DNA of 64,000 nt, taken from assembly GCA_037039685.1 (NCBI GenBank), contig JAWNGF010000007.1:1488001-1552000 (forward strand), in the 5' to 3' direction. A model generated the notes under the pieces. It was not told the origin of the DNA, did no database searches, and saw only the letters and a program-made list of their open reading frames with translations. Numbering within the stretch: position 1 is the first letter of the stretch; every line of letters starts with the position of its first letter. Shown piece after piece: positions 55,961 to 64,000 of the stretch. A program made the position numbers and the translations under genes. Origin of the DNA: Ceratobasidium sp. AG-K (lineage: Eukaryota > Basidiomycota > Agaricomycetes > Cantharellales > Ceratobasidiaceae).

Positions 55961-58900
55961 CTCTGTATGGAGAGACCAAAGAACTGGCAAAGGAATCAGT
56001 GTACTTTAGAGCAACAAATGAATCAACCATTGTTTACTCAAACATTGCCAGAATCACAGACCCTATCCCTACCCTCATTGATTTGGGAGCATCAAAAAAC
56101 TTCCTGGATATCTCCTGGGCATGCTCCAACAATATTCCACTCATTGAACTTCCCACCCCACAAAGAGTAATCGGCATCCAAGGAAAGGAGCTTTCCCACC
56201 AAATACAATTCAAGGCCAAAATTGAACTAGAAGTAGAGGGAAGAACCTTCAAACAATTCTTCTTCACTATGCCCACTGGGGAGGCCAAGCTTATCCTAGG
56301 ATTAGAATGGTTAGAAGAAGCTAACCCCGTTATCAACTGGAAAACAAAGCACATATCATGGCAACCAGAACCTATCCAAGCAAGAACGGCCTCAATAGAC
56401 GACTTACCTGAAGAATTCAAGGAATTTGCCGACGTATTTAGCGAAGAAAATTTCAAAAGAATCCCGGATCATTGCCCATATGACTGCACCATTGACTTTA
56501 AGGAAGGAGCTGAACTTCCAAAGCTGGCCAGACCAATCCCACTCTCTCCAGCCAAGTCAATCGCACTAAGAGAATACCTGGACAAGGAAATCGCAGCGGG
56601 AAAAATCCGACCAAGCAAATCATCCATTGGATCACCCTGTCTCTTTGTGAAAAAGCCAATTGACCCAAAAAACCCAGAAGCCGTACGCCAATTACGGCTT
56701 GTTCAAGATCTCAGGGGGGTAAATGCAATCACAAAGGATGACAGGTTCCCAATGCTGCTGATGGAAGACCTCTTAGACAAAATCAAGGACGCAAAAATTT
56801 TCTCCAAAATCAATCTACGCATGGGATTCAACAATATCAGGATCAGGGAAGGGGACAAATGGAAGACAGCTTTCAGAACCAAGGAAGGACTGTTTGAATA
56901 TGTTGTCATGCCATTTGGACTAAAGAACGCACCCACTGTATTCCAAAGATACATGAACCACATCTTTCATGACCTTATCGACGTATGCGTTATTGTTTAC
57001 ATTGATGACATCCTGGTCTTCTCTAAGAACAGAAGTCAACATACTGTGGACATCAGGAAGGTACTGAAGATCTTACTGGATGAAAACCTGTTTGCAAAAC
57101 TCCCAAAATGCGAATTCTTTGTCACTAGGTTAACATATACCGGGCTTCAAATCAGCGACACAGGCATCTCAATGGAGGAAGAGAAGGTCAAGGCAATGAA
57201 GGAATGGAAGGAACCAAGGACAGTCAAGCAGGTTCAAGCATTCCTAGGATTTGCAAACTTCTATCAAAGATTTGTACCAAATTTTAGTCAACTAGCAAAA
57301 CCCTTGACAACTTTAACAAGAAAGGATAACAAATGGGAATGGGGAAATAATCAGCAGGAAGCTTTCAAGGCTCTAAAAACGGAAATTAGCAAGGAACCCA
57401 CGCTACGCCACCCCAACCCTGACAAGCCTTTCTTTTTGGAAACAGACGCAAGTGGAGTAGCAATGGGAGCAATTCTGTCTCAAAGACAAGACAATGGTTA
57501 CCTACACCCTATTGCTTTCCTATCAAAATCCTTCAACAAGGCTCAACTCAATTATGATGTCCACGACAAAGAACTTATGGCTATTATAGAATCATTGACA
57601 CACTGGAGGCTTTACCTTGAAGGAACAAAGGTTCCCATCACTATCTACACCAATCACAGGAACCTACAGTTCTGGAAGGAAGCAAGGTCATTCAACCATT
57701 GACACGCAAGATGGCATCAATTACTAGCCTCCTACAACTTTGATATCATATACTGCCCTGGGGTCCTCTCATCAAAACCGGACCTACTGTCAAGACGATC
57801 AGACCACAAAGATATCCTCACTCCTGAACAAGTTATGATATCCGCCAAAAGGTTTAAAGGATTTATGGGGCAGGTAGACACAGATATCATAGCGACAATC
57901 AAGGAAGCACAGGGAACAGATGAAGGGTTGGCACGAATCAAAGAAATCTGCGAATCAAAGGAAATGCTACCAAAAACCCTACAACACAGTACTAGAGATT
58001 ACGATTTCAAGGAGGGACTACTATGGTTCAAAGGAAGGATTTACGTACCAGAAGACAAGGAAGCCAGGCTGGCCATCATGCGTATTCACCACAACTCAAA
58101 AATTGTGGGCCATCAAGGACAAGCTAGGACGTTGGAACTAATATCAAGAAGATACTTCTGGCCAGGAATGAAGCAAAGCATGAACAGATACATGGAATCC
58201 TGCAAAACTTGCCAATGCACAAAGGGATCAAAGTCAATAGTCCTGATCAAGCCACAAGAAATTCCAAAGGGACCCTGGGAAGACATAGCCTTTGACTTTG
58301 TGGTAAAATTACCAAAATCCAACAGGTCAGACAACATCATGGTAGTGGTGGACCATTTCTCAAGAATGGCGCATTTCATACCCTGCAAAGAATCTCACTC
58401 AGCAAGCAACCTCACAAATCTTTTCATCACAAATGTTTGGAAACTACACAGTTTTCCCAAAAGCACTGTCTCAGACCAAGGAACTACCTTCAATTCTAAA
58501 CTCATGAAAGCCATTTACAAAAGAATTGGAACCAGCCCAAGTTTCAGCACTGCCTACCACCCCCAGACAGATGGGATAATGGAAAGGATTAACCAATGGA
58601 TGGAAGGCTGGCTACAATCTTTTGTCAACTACCAGCAGGACGATTGGGCAGACCTGTTACCAATTGCAGAATTCAGCTATAACCTGCAAAAGCACCACAT
58701 AACGGGCAGTCCCCCTTTTGCAATAGTCTATGGCAGGGAACCACTGTGGAACATCTTGTCAGAAGAAACAACGGTTCCTGAAGCAAACAACATCACAGAA
58801 AAATGGCGTAGCATCCATGACAAAGCAATTGCATCAATGGAAAACCAAAGGCTCCCCAAAGAGGAACCTAAAATTGAGTACCAAGAAGGAGATCTAGTAT

Positions 58901-59787
58901 GGCTGTGGGGAAGGAACATCCAATCAAAAAAACCATCAAAGAAACTGGAGAACAAAAAGCATGGGCCTTTTGTTGTGAAACAAAAGGTTGGATCACACGC
59001 TTATGAGCTCATTTTGCCAGCAACAATGAGGGTACACCCTGTTTTCCACATTGACTTGCTCAGCCCTTACAAAGAAGACATGGAATTCAGACAAAACCAA
59101 GCCCAACCACCGCCAATCATAACAGAAGAAGGAGAAGAAGAATATGAAGTAGAAAGGATTCTGGACTGGAAGGAAACAAAGGATGGACTCTTTTACAGTG
59201 TCAGATGGAAGGGGTATGGAGACAAAGAAGACACGGAGCAAAGGGCAGAAGATTTTGGTCACCTGTCAGGGATCATCAAGGACCTTTTACGCCGACACCC
59301 CAAAGCTCCCACACCATCTAACTACGTTCCAGGGAAGATAAAAGGCAGGAGGGGCGCAATTGGTAGTAATATCTGCAAAACTTGCTACTACTCCAAAAAA
59401 CACTCTCAACTCAATGCTCTAAACCTTTTTTGCTCTCCACAATGCCTGCTGTTACCTGTGCCACCATCTCCAACAACCTCGTCCACGTCCTTTATGGACC
59501 TGCCTTTGCCTCTGCAAGGATCCTTGACACCGGAGCCGCCCTCTACGTCTTCAAGAGGTTGCAGCAGAGCTCCGGGAGAATGCATTTCAGGGCCTCGGAC
59601 AACATCCTACACTCAGACCTGGGAGAATTCCAGCGGGTTGGAAAGAAATGGCCTACACGCATGCAACTCCTGCGGAAGGACATCTTTGTTTGTCAAGGAT
59701 GCACTGTGTTCCAGGTCTTGGAGGTTGTCCTCCTCTCCACCCATATGCTCAGGGTCATTGAATGGGGACAAGAAGGGGCATACTTGA
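55942..59787 (+). pseudogene. pol of Element 1 (protease, RT, RNase H, integrase, chromodomain)
   Basis: No ATG is needed if entered by frameshift. Protease LIDLGASKNFL: the catalytic Asp is kept but Ser is changed to Leu at 56093-56095. RT with MPFGLKNAPTVFQ and intact YIDDILVF near 56998-57021. RNase H ETDASGVAMGAILSQ. A TGA at 57700-57702 interrupts before the integrase. Zinc module HHNSKIVGHQGQARTLEL ... CKTCQCTK, core DFVVKLPK, VVVDHFS, VSDQGTTF and IMERINQW, GPFVVKQKVGSH, chromodomain 59137-59310 (YEVERILDWKETKDGLFY, RWKGYGDKEDTEQ). Downstream the frame stays open about 350 nt over ORF3. Confidence 0.9.
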
Positions 59788-60206
59788 GCAAGTGGGTACC
59801 AGGGTATAATGGAAGACAACCAACGCTCCGACCTAGGTGGAACGACGCCTGGGACGCCAACTACAAGAGGGATCTGAGCAACTGGAAGATGGAAAGGGGA
59901 AGATATCAGAAGGAGAAGTTTGAATGGTCGCCGAACTGGTGGAAGTGGGAGGAGGCAGACGTGTCAGCATGGAAGGAGGCAGAGCCAGACGTGCAACAAT
60001 GGGATGAGGAGTTCGTCGAAACTCAGAAAAGGATTTTGGACTGGTCCAAGGCTGACTGGACAAGGGAGGAGACATGGGAAGAATGGGAAAAGTTCTCAGA
60101 CAAACCAGGTAACACTGTGTTCAATCCTATTGATTTAACCATTGACAAGGACAAGGGGCTGGAAGAACACATGCTTGCAAAAAGCAGGGATTGCGAGATC
60201 CAGTAG
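59442..60206 (+). CDS. ORF3 of Element 1, Trp-rich, unknown function
   Basis: 254 codons, intact. ATG 59442 with A at -3, in the -1 frame relative to pol and overlapping it by 346 nt, the same arrangement as in Element 2. Begins MPAVTCATISNN. The middle is hydrophobic with a Cys pair (VCQGCTVF); the second half is highly charged and Trp-rich (RWNDAWDANYKRDL, WSPNWWKWEEADV), and the end has NPIDLTIDKDKG, an IDLT core like the SIM-like motifs of the Element 2 ORF3. No known domain. Homology of the two N-termini beyond MPA is uncertain by eye. Confidence 0.6.
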   Translation: MPAVTCATISNNLVHVLYGPAFASARILDTGAALYVFKRLQQSSGRMHFRASDNILHSDLGEFQRVGKKWPTRMQLLRKDIFVCQGCTVFQVLEVVLLSTHMLRVIEWGQEGAYLSKWVPGYNGRQPTLRPRWNDAWDANYKRDLSNWKMERGRYQKEKFEWSPNWWKWEEADVSAWKEAEPDVQQWDEEFVETQKRILDWSKADWTREETWEEWEKFSDKPGNTVFNPIDLTIDKDKGLEEHMLAKSRDCEIQ

Positions 60207-60236
60207 AGCCCATCCAGGTCCCCTAGATGAACTCTT

Positions 60237-60245
60237 AGGGGGGAG
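60237..60245 (+). promoter_or_regulatory. polypurine tract, Element 1
   Basis: AGGGGGGAG three bases before the 3' LTR. Confidence 0.8.
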
Positions 60246-60248
60246 TAA

Positions 60249-60703
60249 TGTCATGAGCCAGCTCCCTCCATCATCTTGTCTGTTGTCTTGCCCACCTGTC
60301 TTCTCTTTTGTGTTGTGTTTCTGTTTCTGTTTGCCGCATTGCCACCTTCTTGTGGTTACTTCTGTTACACTGTGTAACGCGGCTGTGCTTTGTACAAGTC
60401 ATGTCTGTTCATACAGAATGACTCACATGGACACTCCTGAATGGCTGTTATGTATGACTCGTTTGGCTGCGCCTTGTATGACTTGGCCACCTTCTTTTTA
60501 TATATAGAGGACCAACAAGCCTGGTAACCCCAGCTTGTTTCGTCTTGTCAAACATCCCCATTGAGTGACACTTTGAACCACCCCTACCCTCAAGGGCCTA
60601 CAGACACTTAAGTGTGTTGCGGTTCAAGAGGTCACTTAGGTCTTAGTGCCATCCACTCTCCATTGTGGCTTGTCTCATAGCCACTAAGAAGAAGCTTACA
60701 ACA
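60249..60703 (+). repeat. 3' LTR of Element 1
   Basis: 455 bp, TGTCATGAGC ... TTACAACA, with the same TATATATA box as the 5' copy. Confidence 0.9.
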
Positions 60704-61275
60704 CACCAGAAGAGGTGCTTGGCCTGATCTTCCCAGCAGCAGGCTCAGTGTCAATGTACTGTTTGAGAACAGTGGACTCCTTGGGTGTCATGGGATAAAT
60801 TGGGCCCCAGGGTACCTCTTTGCCAGGCTCCAGATTGATCTCACAGTCATAGGGCAATGGGGAGGCAGTTTAACAAAGAACTCATCACCAAAAACACTCA
60901 GGACGTCATGGAACATTGGAGGAACAATATTGAGAAGGGGAGATACTTCTGCCAGCCTGGCTTCCATAGATTTGCTCAGAGAGGTAATTTTGCTTTCTGG
61001 GCATTGAGAGCGCTTCATGCCTGGTGCTGGAGAGTTTTTCCTTGTTCCTGAGGTGGAAACTGATTGTGCTGTGGCTGATTTGCGCTCCATAGACAAACAT
61101 GAAGAAGATGATGGGCTTGGTGAAGAGGGGGTTGAGAATGGGGCTAGTTTAGCCACTGAGGATGGGACTAGGAATGTGCCTGTTGATGGCTTGGATGATG
61201 TGAAGTTGATGAGAGTGGTAGAAAGCCAGTTTGGGGCAATGTGGATGGCTACAGCCAAGTAAGAACAACTTACAA
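60704..61275 (-). pseudogene. family C leader and pre-RT region
   Basis: Minus strand: primer-site-like 61261-61271, a Ser/Pro-rich stretch (FSTPSSPSPSSSSC, SVSTSGTRKN), then the protease-RT linker (LPPHCP, an acidic-Gly-Pro stretch) leading into the RT start at 46348. Gag and protease appear to be missing. Confidence 0.6.
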
Positions 61276-61784
61276 TGTCACAAGCTGCTCAGAGAGGGGC
61301 TGTTTGAGACTAATGAGCAGCTCTTAGGCCTGAAAGTCACTGAGAGGCTCCACAAAATGTTGGATAACCTTCTCAGGGCAAAGTAGAGTGGATAAACAAC
61401 AAGGTAAATTGTTCTTGGGATTCCAAGACAATTTCCCCTACATCTTTTGTAGCAAACAGAAGAAAGGAAGCGCTATCTATATGGGGAAAGCACAACAGTT
61501 CAAAAGGAGCATGAAAGGAACATCAGAACAAGAAGAGCGCCTAGCACATGGGGATCAATGCGCAGCGCTCCGGAAAAATCACAGACCGGAGAATACATGC
61601 CAATACTCCTTGAGTACAAAGAGCTAAGCGAGAGAAGCAATAGGAAAGGAGTAAACAACAAAACAATCTTTGCAGCAGCCCACAAGCACACAACAGGGGG
61701 AAAACAACAAACCCAACAACAAGGCGGCCAACAAGCAATGAAAGCATGGCACACAGACCATTGTCAGGTGCAAGGCTTGTGACA
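61276..61784 (-). repeat. family C LTR copy n (5' LTR)
   Basis: 509 bp, long subfamily. The adjoining 61261-61271 pairs, with one mismatch, with 61406-61416 inside the LTR, as expected of a self-primed 5' end. Confidence 0.85.
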
Positions 61785-61972
61785 ATCATCAGGACTGACT
61801 AGGGTTGTGACATTATTGATGTGACAAAGAAGGGACATTGTGCAAGGCTACAGAACAGTTTGGGATGCCTGAGCTGCTGAACCTCAATTCTGACATGTTC
61901 CTTAAGCTCATATGCAGAGTATGGAGAGGTCAATATGGGGTAAAGATAAACCATCTCAGTGCTGTCTAACAG
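61785..61972 (-). pseudogene. RT fragment of an older minus-strand Ty3 element
   Basis: ELKEHVRIEVQQLRHPKLF then AQCPFFVTSI is the RT thumb region. It continues upstream at 62461. Confidence 0.65.
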
Positions 61973-62460
61973 TGTTACAAGCCATTCTCCTGACAATGGA
62001 CTATGTTTTGTGCTTCAGTGACCTTTTTGCTATTCTCCTTCCTGGTTGTGCTTATCTGCTGCCACATACTTTGTTTTGATTGCTGCTTCTTTGTGGTTGC
62101 TTCACTCACGCAGTTCTTGGCACATGTGGCTCATCGGCATGTTGCCTCTGTTCTCCATCTTTCCCATGCTGATGTGCCTAGACACCATGTGCTACAGGCG
62201 CTTCTTCTTTTGATGTTTTGATACTGCTGCATTTGGGCTTGCTGTGCTTTCCCCATGTAGATAGTTCTTCTTTTGTGTGCTTGCTGTAAAAGATGGAAGG
62301 GAAATTGTCTTGGAACCCCAAGAATGATTTACCTTGTAGTTTATCCACTCTACTTTGCCCTGAGGAGGTTATCCAACATTTTGTGGAGCCACTCAGTCAT
62401 GTTCAGGCCTAAGAGCTGCTTATTAGTCTTAAACATCCCTTCACTGAACAGGTTTTGACA
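61973..62460 (+). repeat. family C LTR copy o (solo)
   Basis: 488 bp, perfect target duplication AACAG (61968-61972 and 62461-62465). Confidence 0.9.
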
Positions 62461-62832
62461 AACAGGTCCTGAATAATATTGTTCATAAAGTTTTGGAAGA
62501 CAGAACAGGCATTCATTTTCCTACAGGGCATGACTGTCTGCTCCAAATCACTACATTTTGTCCTAAAGGCAGGTTCCATTCATCTCCTTTCTCAAACTTT
62601 TGTTGAAACCAGAATGCAAACTCAACTAGGTGCAGGCCCTAGGGCACTTCAGCATATCTGCAAGGCCCTACCCACCAAGGCAGACACAGCATTATATCAT
62701 GGCGTTGTTGTTAAGACATTCACAATCTTGAATCAACCTCTAGTGATCCAGTTGTTTGAGTTGATATGCTAAGCACACATTTGAATTTCAAACCTTTCAT
62801 GACATGGTGTATGTTCAAAACAGCACCTGTCT
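62461..62832 (-). pseudogene. RT fragment of the older minus-strand Ty3 element
   Basis: Minus strand SVFQNFMNNIIQDL and FEKGDEWNLPLGQN are RT palm pieces in shifted frames. Confidence 0.6.
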
Positions 62833-63292
62833 TGTCACAAACTGCTCAGAGAAGGGTTGTTCAAAACTAATGAGCAGCTCTTAGCCCTCAAAATCACTTG
62901 GGGACTTGAGAAGATGTGGGATAAACTCCTCAGGGGGAAGGAGAGTGATTAAACGAGAAGGCAAATCATCCTGGGGGTTCCAAGATAATTTTTCTTGCAT
63001 CTTTTATGGTAAGCAAACAAAAGAAGCACTATGTACATGGGAAAGCACAGCAAGCCCAAATGGAGCTGGATAAGAACATCAGAAGAATAAAGGTGTGTAG
63101 CACATGGGGATCTAAGCATAGCATCATGGGAAAAAGAGGAAACAGGGTCTAAATGCTGCCCAACCATTTGTAGTATGTACTAAGGGATGGAAGTTGGACA
63201 CAGGTGTAACAATCAAAACAAACTATGTGGCAGACAATAAGCACAACAAAGAGGGATACCAACACACTAGGCACTGAAGCACAACATATTGC
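62833..63292 (-). repeat. family C LTR copy p (truncated)
   Basis: Starts TGTCACAAACTGCTC. Loses similarity near 63290 before the usual terminal GTGACA. About 460 bp. Confidence 0.7.
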
Positions 63293-63438
63293 CCATGTAT
63301 GGTACCCATAGGAACAGCAGGAGTTAACTTTCCAATGGGCACATGAGATGGGTATGCCAAATGTGCCAACAGCTCTGTCTATCAAAGATTGCAGTAAAAA
63401 CCTGTAATTGATTTTTGGAGGAACTCCATGTACGTTTA
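63293..63438 (-). pseudogene. protease fragment of the older Ty3 element
   Basis: NYRFLLQSLIDRAVGTFGIP keeps the LID of the aspartic protease; the DSGA motif is destroyed (DRAV). Confidence 0.55.
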
Positions 63439-63927
63439 TGTCACAATCTGTTCAGTGAAGGGTTGTTTGTGACCAATGAGCAGCCTTTAGGCCTGGAAAT
63501 AACTGAGAGGCTCCAAAGGATGTTGGATAACCTCCTCAGGGCAAAGTAGAGTGGGTAAACAACAAGGTAAATCATTCTTGGGGTTCCAAGATGATTGCCC
63601 TTGCATCTCTTATAGCAAGCAAACAAAAGAAGAACTATCTACATAGAGAAAGCACAGCAATCCTAAACGGAGCAGGATCAAAACATCAGAAGAAGAAGTG
63701 TGTGTAACACATGGAGATCTTAGCACAGCCGCATGAGAAAACCAGAGGCTGGAGGCGACATCTTGCTCAGCCACATGTGCCAAGCACTAAGCAAGGGAAG
63801 CAACAACAAATGAGCAGCAATCAAAACAAAGTACGTGGCAGAAAATAAGCACAACAAGAAAGGAGCACAACACACAAGTCACTGAAGCACAACACACACT
63901 CCATTGTCAGGAGCATGGCTTGTTACA
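63439..63927 (-). repeat. family C LTR copy q (solo)
   Basis: 489 bp, perfect target duplication GTTTA (63434-63438 and 63928-63932). Confidence 0.9.
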
Positions 63928-64000
63928 GTTTAAGCCTGAAACAGGTCATATTTATAACAGTCATCTACCATCATGTGGTCAACATCACCATGTGAATCAA
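63928..64000 (-). other. continuation of the older Ty3 element
   Basis: Acidic minus-strand peptide fragment upstream of the protease. Too short to place. Confidence 0.3.

Larger units (their letters stand above)
46349..60703 (+). mobile_element. Element 1: Ty3 chromovirus with ORF3
   Basis: Two 455-bp LTRs (46349-46803 and 60249-60703) flank gag, pol and ORF3 on the plus strand. Flanks CCCCA/CACCA are an imperfect target duplication. The LTRs differ at about 26 positions by eye. About 7.2 kb without Element 2, which inserted in the leader. Coding regions are complete but carry stops at 54248 and 57700. Confidence 0.9.
44210..61784 (-). mobile_element. family C chromovirus, host of the nested elements
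   Basis: Minus-strand element: 5' LTR 61276-61784, leader and pre-RT region 61275-60704, then after the Element 1 insertion RNase H 46348-45915, integrase tail and chromodomain 45898-45370, ORF3 45369-44809, polypurine tract 44721-44734 and 3' LTR 44210-44720. Both LTRs belong to the long subfamily. Gag, most of RT and the integrase core have been deleted. About 3.2 kb remain without Element 1. Confidence 0.75.

Noticed and set aside
59395..59401. A6C run as a -1 frameshift site from pol into ORF3 in Element 1
   Set aside because: The run is not in the X XXY YYZ register of pol, and the Element 2 ORF3 has a stop in its frame upstream of its ATG. Separate initiation is simpler.
11120..64000. 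CRISPR array from recurring about 30-bp blocks
   Set aside because: The recurring blocks are parts of dispersed LTR copies kilobases apart, not regularly spaced repeats, and the genome is eukaryotic.

Overview
The window comes from a filamentous fungus, most likely an Agaricomycete. Every host gene is split by short introns (about 42-73 nt, GT..AG), the gene set is fungal (Mis12/Mtw1, Def1, Sfk1/Frag1, eIF5A), and the repeats are Ty3 chromoviruses, a DIRS/Ngaro-like element, hAT and Tc1/mariner. A Rhizoctonia-like genome would fit, but that is inference from general resemblance only.

Region 1 (1-11,115) is a compact gene island with six protein genes. They are a Sfk1/Frag1/DRAM-type membrane protein (+, 676-1831), the kinetochore protein Mis12/Mtw1 (-, 2195-3470), a 4'-phosphopantetheinyl transferase (-, 3875-5018), eIF5A (+, 5188-5975), a CUE-domain Def1-like protein (+, 6197-8963) and a rhodanese plus dual-specificity phosphatase of MAPK-phosphatase layout (+, 9102-11115). 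The exon models were built by hand from splice sites and phase, and all join in frame. The PPTase and eIF5A genes are divergent and share about 170 bp of upstream DNA.

Region 2 (about 11.4-64 kb) holds no host gene that I can support. It is a layered graveyard of transposons. From left to right: a decayed 10.5 kb Ty3-like element with 237-bp LTRs (11,913-22,380), which contains a hAT fragment and an 889-bp inverted-repeat element; scattered Ty3 fragments; a decayed plus-strand Ty3 element (28,962-39,831) broken by a DIRS/Ngaro-like tyrosine-recombinase retrotransposon and by solo LTRs; more fragments; and a three-level nest. The nest is a family C chromovirus (44,210-61,784, - strand), holding Element 1 (46,349-60,703, + strand), holding Element 2 (46,968-54,114, - strand). 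Seventeen copies of one roughly 490/510-bp LTR family pepper 22.8-64 kb. Polypurine tracts and primer sites show this is the LTR of the family C elements.

Three features are shared across the chromovirus families and are the most interesting content. (i) A third ORF lies between the integrase chromodomain and the 3' LTR. In Elements 1 and 2 it overlaps the end of pol in the same -1 frame and ends in an IDLT (SUMO-interaction-like) motif. In family C it is a different, Cys/Tyr-rich protein preserved in two copies. (ii) The first bases after each 5' LTR are complementary to 11-12 nt about 30 nt downstream of the LTR TATA box, the signature of Tf1-type self-priming. (iii) Gag and pol of Elements 1 and 2 are joined by the same GGGAAAA heptamer with pol in the -1 frame.

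Decay is dominated by CpG transitions. They account for nearly all LTR-LTR differences and for likely inactivating lesions (CGA to TGA stops, the reverse transcriptase Asp to Asn, the protease Ser to Leu). One segment of the 28.9-39.8 kb element was inverted by recombination between two opposed LTRs, and crossed target-site duplications prove it.
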